A stretch of 64,000 bases of DNA from Pyrrhoderma lamaoense (Eukaryota; Basidiomycota; Agaricomycetes; Hymenochaetales; Hymenochaetaceae). Shown here piece after piece: positions 35,987 through 46,650 of this stretch (positions are counted from its first letter, which is position 1; every line of letters starts with the position of its first letter). The notes under the pieces were generated by a model. The model made no database searches. It was not told the origin of the DNA and saw only the letters and a program-made list of their open reading frames with translations. The stretch covers positions 620,001 to 684,000 of the forward strand of contig NBAZ01000004.1 in assembly GCA_002794735.1 (NCBI GenBank), read 5' to 3'. The translations under genes were made by a program, and so were the position numbers.

Positions 35987-38392
35987 ATGGGATCCCAGGA
36001 CTCTGTGAGGGATGAGCAACGACTATCTGGTCGCGACATATTCGAAGCATGTCATTCGGGTGCTCAATCTCGTCCTTTTATACCAAGGCTTCGTTCCGAC
36101 CCACCGTCTTCATCTGTTACTCGTCCCCTAGCCCGCTCGCTTGAGGATTTCAGAAATGAGGAAGGTGCGGAGAATAGGGAAAAGCGGTTGCAAGCCATCT
36201 GGAAGAGAATACCTCACCCTCGTCGGGAAAGAAAGCATCATACGCATTCACATCCAGGGCACCTAGTAGGTTGGATGTAGCGGCGAGTAAATGGGAGCCA
36301 GCTACAGGATCGGGAAACGCCTCACTCACTCGGGAGAAAGCAGAAAATCTAGTAGACATGTATCATGATGAACTACTGAGGGAATGTGCCCTAGAGGATG
36401 GCGATCCTACAGAGCCTGTCACCTGGAAAGACTTCAAGAAATACGCGGATTACAAGGAAGCAGGTTAGCCCCACTATGAATTCTATCTCTAACTACAAGA
36501 TATTAATGTATATAACCCATAAGAATTGTGGCACATATTCCATGACGAGTTGGATCTTGATGGGAATGGTCATTTAGATGCAAATGAACTTGCCTCAGCA
36601 CTAAGTAAAGCTGGTAAGCCCAGTTTATGGTCTAGATTCTTAAGACAATAACTTACTTGAGATTATATTAGGAATTGAGCTTACCCCCGCCACTCTATCA
36701 GAGTTTATGACTTTCTTGGCTTCGTCCCCCCATTCTCATGCCCTTAGTTTTGCTGAGTTCCGAGATTTCCTACTTCTTCTTCCCAGACGTGCGACAACTG
36801 AGGAGATCTATCGCTACTACGAGGTTAGAAAATATATGGGGGATGATGGGAGGGGTGGTGCTGCTAGAGTTACTATGGAGGGTAAGTGAGATTTGGAATG
36901 ATCCTCGGTTTCGTCTCTAATCTCAGATGCAGGTGATGTGAGTATTAGTGCGGAAGATAGACCCCCGACCCACCCAGCAAAGCCTCATAATCAACCCTCA
37001 ACTGTGCCTATCGATCACACTTCAGATCCGAGTGAGGAAGAGATCGATGATGATGATGACTTTTACGACGATGACTTTGAAGAAGAGGAAGAAGGGAATC
37101 ATAATGCTACCTCCTTCAAGTTCTTACTAGCTGGTGGTATAGCTGGAGCTGGTACGGAATTTCTGATAATGGCATGACGAACTGAATGTAAACTCTTTAT
37201 TCCAGTTTCCCGTACTACAACAGCTCCGTTTGATCGTTTAAAGGTTTTCCTCATAACGCGCGCACCGGAATTAAGCAGTGTTTCCATAAGCTCTACAACA
37301 GAAGTTACAGCGTCGGCGGGGAGCGGATTCAAAGCAATACTCAATGCGGTACGACGCATTTACATGGAAGGCAATGGTATCCGCGCTTTCTGGGTTGGGA
37401 ATGGTCTCTCAGTAGCCAAGATATTTCCGGAATCTGCGATCAAGTTCTTTTCATATGAAACTTCTGTGAGTAACATTTGGTAGTTGTTAAGACGCTCCTC
37501 ACAGTTCATCAATAGAAACGTTTCTTTGCTCAATATGTTGATCACGTTGACGACCCAGAGATATAAGTGGCGTCAGTCGATTCTTGTCTGGTGGAATTGG
37601 TGGTATAACTAGTCAATTATGTGAGTAACCGATATTATAAGGGGTTGGATTTTGATTGATTGATAAATTTAGCCATCTATCCTATTGAAACTTTAAAGGT
37701 TGGACATTTTGACTTCTGTGATAAGGCTATTACTGATATATAACACACAGACCCAAATGATGAGTTCGCGGGTGATCAAAAGCGCAATATTCGGTCTGCA
37801 GCAAAGCATCTGTGGGCTCTTGGAGGCCTTAGAGCTTATTATCGTGGACTTACGGTATGAAGACGTCATTTCTGTATGTCTCATTTTACTCAAGTTCAAA
37901 TAGGTCGGACTTATTGGCGTTTTCCCGTGAGCTCTTCGATCTTCAGTAATTGAGGGACCTGCTAATACTGTCCCTAGATATGCCGCTATCGATATGAGTA
38001 CGTTTGAAGCTCTCAAGCTTGCCTATCTTCGTAGCACAGGCAAAGAGGAGCCTGGTGTATTACCTCTTCTAGCCTTTGGAAGTATCTCCGGGGAGTGGGT
38101 GCGACGAGTGTATACCCTTTAAATCTTGTTAGAACTCGCTTACAAGCTTCTGGCTCATATGGACATCCCACCCAATACAAAAGTATATTTGATGTCGCTT
38201 GGACAACCTACCAAAGGGATGGATGGCGCGGTTTTTATCGTGGACTATTCCCTACATTAGCAAAAGTTAGTATATTTTATTGCTACTTTCGAACCCTACT
38301 AAAACCCAGCATAACCTTAGGTAATTCCTTCGGTATCAATTTCATATGTTGTTTACGAGCACAGTAAGAGGAGGTTGGTATCCTGTTTCTAA
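35987..38392 (+). CDS. Calcium-binding mitochondrial carrier (SCaMC / ATP-Mg/Pi type)
   Basis: An inner-membrane carrier with an N-terminal calcium sensor, in the family that swaps ATP-Mg for phosphate. The N-terminal region has EF-hand-like units; the clearest calcium loop is DLDGNGHLDANE near 36550, followed by a second helix-loop unit (SFAEFRDFLLLLPRR). An acidic linker (Asp/Glu runs near 37040-37100) leads to the three carrier repeats: FLLAGGIAGAVSRTTTAPFD, then a second repeat with SGGIGGITSQLSIYPIETLK, and a third with GSVGATSVYPLNLVRTRLQA and WRGFYRGLFPTLAK. These show the P-x-[DE]-x-x-[KR] signatures. The stop is at 38390-38392. Near 36228-36230 the frame breaks after HPRRE; one more A gives EKKASYAFTSRAPSRLDV. 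The ATG at 35987 is the likely start. It is convergent with the first permease gene. Confidence 0.9.
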
Positions 38393-38631
38393 TACGTTCA
38401 ACCTGCTGAGTTGTTCTATCACTAGGTTGGGTGTATAGACACATTCTTAAATGGATCTTTCTTCTTTTTCCCTGGTAAATTTGTTTTCATGCATATTAGA
38501 TTATCGTTTTTGTTTTCACTCCTTGCTAGGACATGCAATCTGTATCGCTACATCTCACTACAGTATAACGAATTATTCATCTTTATTCTCATACCTAATC
38601 TAGATCAAGTGTGACTATCAACAATTGTATA

Positions 38632-40836
38632 TCATTGCCAGCGGGAAATGTTGCATCTTAGCCCACTACTCACTGCTGTCTTAAAGAAGGTATCTAAACT
38701 TTTCTCTTCAATACCTTGTTCCCGCTCATCCTTCTCTAACCGCTCGTTCAGGGTTTTCAAATGACGTCGGAAAATCCAACACATGATTATAGTCAGCGCT
38801 TGTAACGATATGCAAATCGCGTAAGAGTTCTTGTATGATAGGCCCCATTTTGTTGGCCAGATATAACTGTAAACATGGTATAAATGTTCGTATACTCATA
38901 TATTAGTGGATACATAAAATGGCAAGAGATTGTTATACTCACGATCCTGCGATGTTTCCTAGTTGCGATACACAATTTGTTAGTGCCAAAGCTACTGCTC
39001 GCTTTGAAGCCGGACGCGCAATCGTATTTGATATCCAAGCAAACATGACGATATAACCAACATAAGACAACGCCATAAGGAACCTAGTGTTTGAGATTCA
39101 TAGTCAAGATGGTAAACAAGCTATTTGAACGCAGGAAGACGCTTAACTCACAATGAAATGTACCGTGCTGCTATATTCATAGTGGAGACAGCAATGATAA
39201 ACCCAAGTAAACCAACAGCTAAGGGTCCTACGATGTGACAAAACCTCTCCCCAGTCTTATCAGAGTGTCTGAAAAGCGTAAATAAGGTTGTCACCTGCCG
39301 TGTAGAATTCTACAAGCAGCCAAAACCCACCTTGCATTCATGAACGCCACGAACGCTGCCACAAACCAAGGCGGGGCTGCAAGAACGAGTGTCACAGTCC
39401 GACTGAATCCAAGTGTCGCAGTAAGGGTTGGAAAGAAGGCGTTGAATGATAGGGCTGTCACCTCAGAGGTTAGTGCCATGCTTAACCACCACACTTTCCA
39501 GTCCGAGATAGCCAGCCAAAGACCAAGGCCATGTTTGCCAAAGATTCTGAGCCTAGCACTCACTTCGTTCCCCACTAAATGCGCGGTATTTGAGTCATCC
39601 TGATCATCGATATTTATACCTCCATCTTCTTCCATGCGTCGAAGAGCCAGACTCCTTTCTTGGGGGATAACCAACGTGTTGTAGTTGGAAAATCAGGGAG
39701 TACTATCAGTGCTAGAAGCGCTACAGCGACGGTCAAGCTGCCTTCAATAAAAAATAACCATCTGTGTAGTTTCAAACGTCTTAATAGTGATAATTTCACA
39801 GCAAAATGATGTTTCACCTCCATGCAGCTCGACCAAGCTTGCCCTGCATACCGTCCAAAATACCAGAAGCCATCAATGAGCCAAAAGCATTGCTGATGAT
39901 GTTCCCACAATATAAGATGCATATTCTTAGTCCAAGCTCGTTACGAGTATACCACTTTGAAAGAAGAAAAAGCGCTCCAGGAAAGAAAGCAGCCTCGACA
40001 AACCCCAAAAAGAACCGTGTTAGGAGGGCACCGATAAAACTGTGTTGTATTAGTGCTAAATGAGGATCTCTGCCAGGTACTGATGATCTTTGAAGATCAA
40101 ACGAACTTTTTAGTTATACCTATGTTTAAGATAATACATATCAGGATCATGTATCAGATCTAGGTATTAAAACGGTCCCTACCAGTCAGTATTGATATTA
40201 CACCCCAAATAGTCATACATATGGGAAGATAGATAGATGGTTTCCCGATATGGTTGAGGAACATATTTCTACAAAAATACACTGTTAGGAAAAAATAAGC
40301 AAAGTTTCAATATGTATGATTACGCACGAAGGGACCTGCATTAGGATGTATCCAACATACAATATTGATAACAATGTGTTGAACTCCTGGCCCTGTTCAT
40401 AAGTTACAGTACATTAATATGAGACATCAAAAGGCCACAAGCAGATACTCTACCTTCAGATTTAAATCCTCTTCAAAGCCTCGCAAGCGAGCCGCTCTAT
40501 TAAATCGAACAAAAGGCATTAACGTAGAGTTAGATAGTCTCATCATAGCCAGATTCAGGCTTACGCTGCGTTATTTCTGTCAATCTGTTAGTTTAACAAT
40601 AATTCAGCATATAGTATTAGTCCAGTAGCCGAGTTGAAATTCCTCACATAATTCAGAATGTAAATTACTATCATGATTGACATCCTGCAGTCAAGCTTCC
40701 ATAGTAACTTACGCTCTATTTTTCTCCTTTCTTCTCGTCCTCCGAACTCAGCATCTGGATCTTCCGTGGGAACATTCTCAATGCCCTCAGATTTTTCTTT
40801 TACCGAATTTGTTGGTGAAATTCCGTTACCGGCCAT
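38632..40836 (-). CDS. MFS permease 1, DAL5/allantoate-type anion:cation symporter
   Basis: A plasma-membrane transporter of the major facilitator superfamily, anion:cation symporter branch (Dal5, Tna1 and relatives), which imports organic anions such as allantoate, nicotinate or similar acids. The ATG at 40834-40836 gives MAGNGISPTN and then ERKLLWKLDCRMSIMIVIYI (first membrane segment). Further on are RFFLGFVEAAFFPGALFLLS, KWYTRNELGLRICILYCGNI, SNAFGSLMASGILDGMQGKL, WLFFIEGSLTVAVALLALIV, DWKVWWLSMALTSEVTALSF and NAFFPTLTATLGFSRTVTLV. The C-terminus runs LNERLEKDEREQGIEEK to a stop at 38632-38634. Near 39662-39666 (GGGGG) one missing base breaks frame between RWLSP and QERSLALRRMEEDG. The substrate cannot be fixed from sequence. 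The next gene is a close paralogue in the same orientation. Confidence 0.88.
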
Positions 40837-41237
40837 CAATATTACTTGAGGACTCAGGAGGACGGTGTCGAAGCTAACAAGATATGAATGGAGAAGACAG
40901 TCTGAGCCACTTAAATACTTTAATTACATATGCCATGATGCCCAGCCTTGGCTTCCAAGATGTATTTATATTTCAGCCAGATCATGGACAGCTGAGCGGA
41001 AAATAAACAACTACAGAGGTCACAAGGGGTACCGGAGGCTATACTTGGATACAATTGCAATATTTAGTATTTGTATGATTATTACCATTCGCTGGAACAC
41101 TCACCATAATCCCGTGATCTCATACGAGAATAGATCTCGGGTTCGGGACGGTCCGTGTATCATGCCAAGTAAGGGCTTTCGACAAAAGATATTTAACCAG
41201 TATGAGTATTCGGTAGATTGTCTGTCTAAACACTGCA
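40837..41237. other. Spacer between the tandem permease genes
   Basis: About 400 bases between the start of permease 1 and the stop of permease 2. It should carry the promoter of permease 1. No other gene was recognised. Confidence 0.45.
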
Positions 41238-43230
41238 CTACAATATGTATCTGAAACCTTTTGTTTCCTGACCTCTATCTTGTTCCTCTTTTTCCAGCTT
41301 GGCATTGAGGTACTGAAGGTGCCTCCTAAAGACCCAGAACATAATGATTGATGTAACCTGCGTCGCGATGCATATCGCATAGGACTTCCTATAAGTAGGT
41401 CCCCAGTTTTTTGGAAAGATATATCTAAATAGCATATTTCAGCTCATGAACTAACTGATAAAAGGACTAGATAATCCTTACGATCCAGCGATGTTTCCGA
41501 GCTGTGAGAAACAACTAACGAATGCAACGGCCACAGCCCGTTTCGCTGGTGGTCTGGGTATCGAGTTGCTTACCCATGTCATAATCTGGACGTAACCACT
41601 GAAAGTGAATGCCATGAGGAATCTTTTGAAAGTGAATTGCATCGCTTAGTATTAAATAAGGGGGGACTAATTCTGTATACTTACAATGAAACATAACGAG
41701 CTGCCAGATTCATTGTAGACATTGCAATGATATATCCGACTATTCCGACCATGAAAGGGCCGGAAATATGGTAAAAACGTTCTTCATGTTTGTCCGAGTG
41801 TCTATCAAAAAGGATTAAACCTTAGAGAGCGAGTATACAAAAGTCAGCATTAATAGCCCACCTCGCAACAGTGAACGCCGCGATGGCAGCAGCAAACCAA
41901 GGTGGTGCAACAAGTATAAGTGTTATGGTGGTGTTAAATCCGAGAGTTGCTGTTAAAGTTGGGAAGAATGCATTGAAAGACAGGGCGATCACTTCTGAAG
42001 ATAGAGCAACGGCTAGCCACCAGACTTTCCAATCAGTAATTGCTTGCCAAAGCCCAGAAAACTGTGTGGTCGAAACAGCTTCTTCTTCGTCGCTTCCACT
42101 ATCTTCTTCCATACGACGAATCGCAAGTTTCCTCTCAATCGGGGATAGCCAGCGAGTATTCGTTGGAAAATCAGGTAGTATGAAGATTGCTGCAATGGCA
42201 ATCACTATAGTAAGCGACCCCTCAATGAAAAAGAGCCATCTAGTAGATGTTTAGACACTTGTCCGAGTTGTTGCGAGTCAAGTTTTATATTTACCTCCAG
42301 CAGCTTTCCCTAGTTTTCCTTGCATTCCATCCAGTATACCAGATGCAAGCAAGGATCCAAAGGCGTTACTGATAATATTGCCACAGTATAAGAGGCATAC
42401 ACGAAGGCCTAGCTCTTTCCGAGTATACCATTTACTTAGAAGATAAATTGCACCAGGAAAGAAGGCAGCTTCTACGAATCCCAAAAAGAATCGGGCTAGA
42501 AGGGTGCCGACAAAGCTAAAAACGCTGCTTGTTAGAGAAATCGATATGATATATATTGGACTAATTACTCCTGGCAGATACCTGGATCTTGTTATTCAGG
42601 TACTTTAACTTGAGATCACGACCACTCACCAGTCAAAATAGATATCATTCCCCAGATAATCATACAAGAGGGAATATACAGAGAGGGCCTGCCTATGTAA
42701 TTCAGGAGAATATTACTAGTTACGGTTGAGAAACAGCACCACCATCAGAATTGTGTTTTTTTCAGAACTTACGAAGGGACCTGCATAATTATGTAGCCGA
42801 CATAGAGGATGCTCAATAAAGTGTTGAACTCTTGTCCTTCAAGATGCAGGTCTTCTTCAAAGCCTCGTAAACGGGCTGCACTACATTGCTTTGGCATTGA
42901 GCTGTAGATCATCATCACACTTGAAAAGGAACGTACGCTGCATTATTCCTGTCAATCTATTGTTTCATTACAGATGTATTATAAGACTGAGCGAAGGCTA
43001 AGCTGGAAAAAGCTCACATAGTTAAGAATGTATATTATAATCATAACGGACATTCTACAATCAAGTTTCCAGAGCATATTACGCTCCAACTTTTGGCGTT
43101 CTTCCCATCCTCCGAATTCGGAATTTGTATCGTCCAATTCGGTTCTCTTAGAAGGACGAGTACCGTCTCTCTCTAAGACTGATGCTTCATAAGCCTGTGT
43201 GTTCTTAGACTTTGAATCATCATATTCCAT
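41238..43230 (-). CDS. MFS permease 2, DAL5/allantoate-type, tandem paralogue
   Basis: A second anion:cation symporter with the same layout as permease 1. The ATG at 43228-43230 gives MEYDDSKSKNTQAYE; the membrane core starts ERNMLWKLDCRMSVMIIIYI. Matching blocks are RFFLGFVEAAFFPGAIYLLS, KWYTRKELGLRVCLLYCGNI, SNAFGSLLASGILDGMQGKL, WLFFIEGSLTIVIAIAAIFI, DWKVWWLAVALSSEVIALSF and NAFFPTLTATLGFNTTITLI. The C-terminus ends QDRGQETKGFRYIL. It has several introns of about 50-60 bases, apparently at similar positions to those in permease 1, and no obvious frame break. Head and tail differ from permease 1 while the membrane core is highly alike, as expected for an older tandem duplication. Two GATA-factor sites lie 160-230 bases upstream. 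Confidence 0.9.
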
Positions 43231-43389
43231 GTTTACTGAAGTGGGAAAACCAACGATAAGTGATTGTTGGTGAAAGCAAACTGACAAGCTTACATGGTGT
43301 AGAAGAGACACATGATATATCATGCTACAATACATTAGGAAAAAGGTTCCGTGATGGCAGCTTATCTGTAATTATTACAACTGTATAAT

Positions 43390-43462
43390 GATAAGATTCT
43401 CGCCGCGGTCCGAGAACATTGACCCTCCTGCATGGGACTCTTCTCCGCATATGATTCTTATC
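43390..43462. promoter_or_regulatory. Two GATA-factor sites upstream of permease 2
   Basis: GATAAG at 43390-43395 and CTTATC at 43457-43462 lie about 160 and 230 bases upstream of the permease 2 start. GATA activators control DAL5-type nitrogen permeases in fungi. The motif is short and could occur by chance; function is inferred. Confidence 0.3.
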
Positions 43463-43592
43463 AGTAACGCATTGATAATATAAACCATCTGCCGAATTGG
43501 TACTTGGCGAACACTACTGTACACCTATCTCGAATGCCTCGTTTCAATCCGCGAGGGCACTTGGAGTTGTGATGTTATCAAGAAATAAGATG

Positions 43593-44127
43593 TTATAGAT
43601 AGACGCCCCCGTCCTCATCAGTTATCTGCGTCCGGCCGTTCTCGTCTAGCGGAGTAGTTTCTTCGGATTGTTCCCTCCGTTCTGGGTCCGAATCCCTTCT
43701 GTTATAAGGGGTAATGTAGTGGGCGCTCTTGGTGTTAAACCCCCTCTCTTCGAGGACCAATTTTAACATTGTTATTCTTTCTTTCTGGGAAGCTCTAATA
43801 ACCCATTTGAATATGCATAGGTCACATGGACTATAGGAAAAAATGAAATTTATTTGACATACATCACTTCTTCGTTCTCTCTTATGACATTAAGTAGCAT
43901 TTGAGCATCTTCGTCTTCTTCATTAATACTTTCTCGCAACGTGTCCTGAGTGCGATTTAGATGAAAAATGGAATTCTCAAGGCGTGTAATCTCTGTATAA
44001 ATAGCTGGTTTCGTAAGAGCGGTCGAGTGGGAGAAGAATTAAAAGTACCCTCGCCGATTATTGGGCTCTCCAGCTCTAGTGCTTGTTTATACGTGAATGG
44101 TTGTTTATATTTCGGTATGTACTCCAT
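43593..44127 (-). CDS. Tma17/Adc17-like proteasome assembly chaperone (candidate)
   Basis: A small, mostly helical protein. The ATG at 44125-44127 starts MEYIPKYKQPFTYKQALELE. A 56-base intron (GTACTT...ATACAG) joins to EEITRLENSIFHLNRTQDTL and then RESINEEDEDAQMLLNVIRE. A second intron (GTATGT...TTATTAG) joins NEEV to IASQKERITMLKLVLEERG, and the tail ends DEDGGVYL. The combination E-I-x-x-L-E-N-S-I-x-H-L-x-R-[ST] followed by D-x-x-x-x-x-x-x-[IV]-R-E-N-E resembles yeast Tma17 (Adc17), a stress-induced chaperone that helps Rpt6 join Rpt3 in the proteasome base. The match is by recognition only and could be a different small coiled-coil protein. It is divergent from the TSPO gene, with a CRE between them. 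Confidence 0.55.
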
Positions 44128-44206
44128 TTCTACAAGCGACAGTTCGAGATAGATGATGAACTTACGATCAGCTTGAGTGTAATCGTCGATCTACGCAGTT
44201 TGCGAA

Positions 44207-44214
44207 TGACGTCA
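44207..44214. promoter_or_regulatory. CRE-type palindrome TGACGTCA
   Basis: A perfect 8-base cAMP-response/ATF-type bZIP site in the 210-base divergent promoter between the Tma17-like gene and TSPO. In fungi this is bound by Atf1/Sko1-type stress factors. The role here is inferred. Confidence 0.5.
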
Positions 44215-44242
44215 TCATCTGAACTAGTCCATATATCATAAT

Positions 44243-44268
44243 CATTGTATACACATGTGTACACAATG
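44243..44268. repeat. 26-bp near-perfect palindrome
   Basis: An inverted repeat with no spacer; 12 of 13 base pairs match, with one A/C mismatch at 44249/44262. The centre is CATG between TACA and TGTA. It sits in the divergent promoter between the Tma17-like gene and TSPO, 70-95 bases before the TSPO start. Confidence 0.7.
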
Positions 44269-44337
44269 TAATGGGCAGGTACCTAAAAAGTGTTGGGCAT
44301 ATCCTTCGCTTGGTGTGTTAGTGCCACTGCATGTAAC

Positions 44338-45181
44338 ATGGACTCCTTTTATCCACTCCCAAATGTTTTGCTATCTATTGCCCGTAACCCCGTCACTGCA
44401 GTCGGATTACCGCTTACTACAGGTCTTCTAAGTGGCTTTCCGACGAAGAAGGTTGTTCAAGGTTACTGGTACAACGTAAGACAGAACAACATAAGTAGAT
44501 TGAATGGTAGCTAACAACTTTACAATGAATAGAGTCTCAAGAGCCCTCCAGGAAGGCCGTCAAATAGGGCATTTCCGATTGTCTGGTCGATACTGTATGC
44601 AGGTCTGATACTTCCTAGATTTATATCTTCACACCGAGCTCTGATTCTTGCAATGTAAAAAACCAAGGAATGGGATATGCCTCTCACCTCACAATAAGCT
44701 CCTTTGACCAGAGCTTGCTTCCTTCTTCAAGGTTTGTTTGTATCTCTATGAGATCTATATGATTGTAACGTGCTTCTGTTATTTTAGGAAGGACTTGTCT
44801 CTGGGCATGAAGCTCTACTATGGACAACTCGGTCTGAACCTTCTGTGGACCCCCTTATTCTTCGTCGCTAAACGGGTAAGACTAAAGCCCTCGTAAGACT
44901 ACATCTAGACATGACTTACACCTTTCTACGCAGCCTGGTCTAGCTTTAATAGACATCACCGTACTTACAGGAACGGTTGCCTATCTTACGGTATGTCAAG
45001 AATATACACCATGTCTACCATAATTATAATAACAAATATACAGAAACTATTACATGGCCCAACTGGAGGCAAAACTACGTATCTTCTTGTACCGTACTGT
45101 GCGTGGTTATCCTACGCAACATATTTGAATTTAGGGATTTGGTGGTTAAACAGAGGCAAATACATAAAGAAAACGGACTAG
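44338..45181 (+). CDS. TSPO/MBR family (tryptophan-rich sensory) membrane protein
   Basis: A five-helix membrane protein of the TspO/peripheral benzodiazepine receptor family, which binds tetrapyrroles and lipids in mitochondrial or secretory membranes. The ATG at 44338 gives [18 protein letters not shown], then [20 protein letters not shown]. After short introns come [20 protein letters not shown] with [11 protein letters not shown] (the family P-P…F-x-x-V-W-x-x-L-Y-x-x-M-G-x-A signature), [20 protein letters not shown] and [14 protein letters not shown]. The last helix reads [20 protein letters not shown] followed by LGIWWLN. The stop is TAG at 45179-45181. About five introns interrupt a roughly 180-residue protein, normal size for the family. 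Fungal copies are patchy and their role is not settled. It ends 61 bases from the convergent FEX stop. Confidence 0.9.
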
Positions 45182-45242
45182 TTATTAGAAATACAAGGTA
45201 TAGATATTCCATATCATAGAACAAAGAGATATTGGTAGACTA

Positions 45243-46650
45243 TTACTTTTGGAATGAGCACATATTATTTTCGTCTATTTGCCCACCCCACCAAGCCGAA
45301 CCGAGCACAATAAGTAAGAGTATTTGGCTAGCACCCCAGCTCATCCAAACATATAACCAAGCCCTCCTTGTTCCCAACGCACTCACCTCAACTGCGAATG
45401 TACTAACCGTTGTTAAGCATCCGCAATATCCATCAATCAGACCTTGTAGCAAAGCACAAGTGTTCTGTGATGGTAGGGTTTTTGTTCTCTGTAGGACATG
45501 GAATATTCCTAAAAGAGTGGTTCCGAGTGTGTTTGCGGCAAAGGTTCCAAGAGGGAACATCTTCAATAATGGTGTAAGTTTGACGGATAGAACGTAACGG
45601 GTGAAGGTGCCCGGAAAAGAGAAGAGGAGAGCAGCAGTAGCTTGGTGTCTAAAGTCGGGGATGCTTTGAAGTATGCAGGGAGCGTAGCAGCGTATATTAA
45701 GACTGAAATAGTACTGAAAGAATACCGAAAGAGCGGAGGGGCGTGGAAGTTGACTTTAGGCCCAATGAGGCGAGTTATTTGCCGGGAAAAATGAATCCCA
45801 GACTTGTTGCTGCCAAAGAAATTGCGAGCGTAAAGAAAGTCTTACTGAGTCCGTCTATAACCTATATTCAAGCAAGATTTTTTATTTCTTGAGTTCTTTG
45901 GGGTTAACTACGTATTTTAAGAAAATATAACGAACGTCACGGAACCAATCGCGGTTTGCATGAGCTGAATTTGCCCAAGAGAGAAAGACGTCTATTTGCC
46001 AACTGGAGAACGTGGTCACTGAGCCACAGAACCCTATTTTATCAATTAACAAAACAAAGAAGCTTAAGCGGTTAAGTGCACCTTGTAGGGAACTTACCGG
46101 TGGCCATCGCAGTGTAAAGGGGTCCATAACTATTAAGAAGCGCAACAATGAATACCCACACTAAAATTGGAGGTTTTTACAACACATACAAATCACTTAT
46201 TTGATCCTTAAGACCCAGGGTCAGACCCATAACAAGGCATCCAGTGGCTTGAACCCAAGCCAAGGGGAAAATTGAATGTTCGTCATATCCCATCAAAGCT
46301 AATAAGCCAAGACGCAAGAGCACGCCGAATACCGAGCCTGGGATAAGCGAAGCAATTATGGGAAATGAAAATGGTGCATAAGTCTTTGCAGGTTCAGTCT
46401 TTGGGGCACTTTCATAACTTTCAATACGCTCGAGTGGAGGTGCTTCGTTGATAGAGGCGAGGGATTCGGCATCAGAGAGGCGCTGACGTTCGACGTCAGG
46501 CGATTCAATTGCATTGAGTACTACGTCTGCTTGTTGTTGGTGTTGTTGTTGTTGTTGTTGTTGCGGGTTATCAGTCACCAGACCCGAAGCATTGTTTGTC
46601 TTCTCAGTATTAGAATTGACTTGACCTGAATGGTAAGAACCTACTGCCAT
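45243..46650 (-). CDS. FEX1: FEX-type fluoride exporter (two fused CrcB/Fluc domains)
   Basis: A plasma-membrane channel that removes fluoride; eukaryotic FEX proteins fuse two CrcB repeats. The ATG at 46648-46650 opens an N-terminal tail of about 100 residues with a polyglutamine run (CAA repeats, 46531-46563) and a Ser/Glu-rich part. Repeat 1 has SFPIIASLIPGSVFGVLLRL, FPLAWVQATGCLVMG and TGFCGSVTTFSSWQ. Repeat 2 has LFSFPGTFTRYVLSVKLTPL, FPLGTFAANTLGTTLLGI and LIDGYCGCLTTVSTFAVEV, ending NNMCSFQK. The paired N-x-x-G and G-[FY]-C-G-x-x-T-T-x-S-[ST] motifs are diagnostic. Between about 45600 and 45800 the frame must shift (YAATLPAYFKA to RHQATAALLFSFPG, near the GGGG at 45657-45660), again a probable one-base loss. 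Confidence 0.92.
46531..46563 (-). repeat. CAA/CAG trinucleotide repeat (polyglutamine)
   Basis: A run of about eleven glutamine codons with one histidine interruption, in the N-terminal tail of the FEX protein. It is likely to vary in length between strains. Confidence 0.8.

Noticed and set aside
43626..43700. tRNA-like signals (an A-box-like TAGCGGAGTAG and a B-box-like GGTCCGAATCC)
   Set aside because: The acceptor arm does not pair, the T arm has only three pairs, the invariant T55 is replaced by C, and the stretch is coding on the minus strand for the Tma17-like tail.
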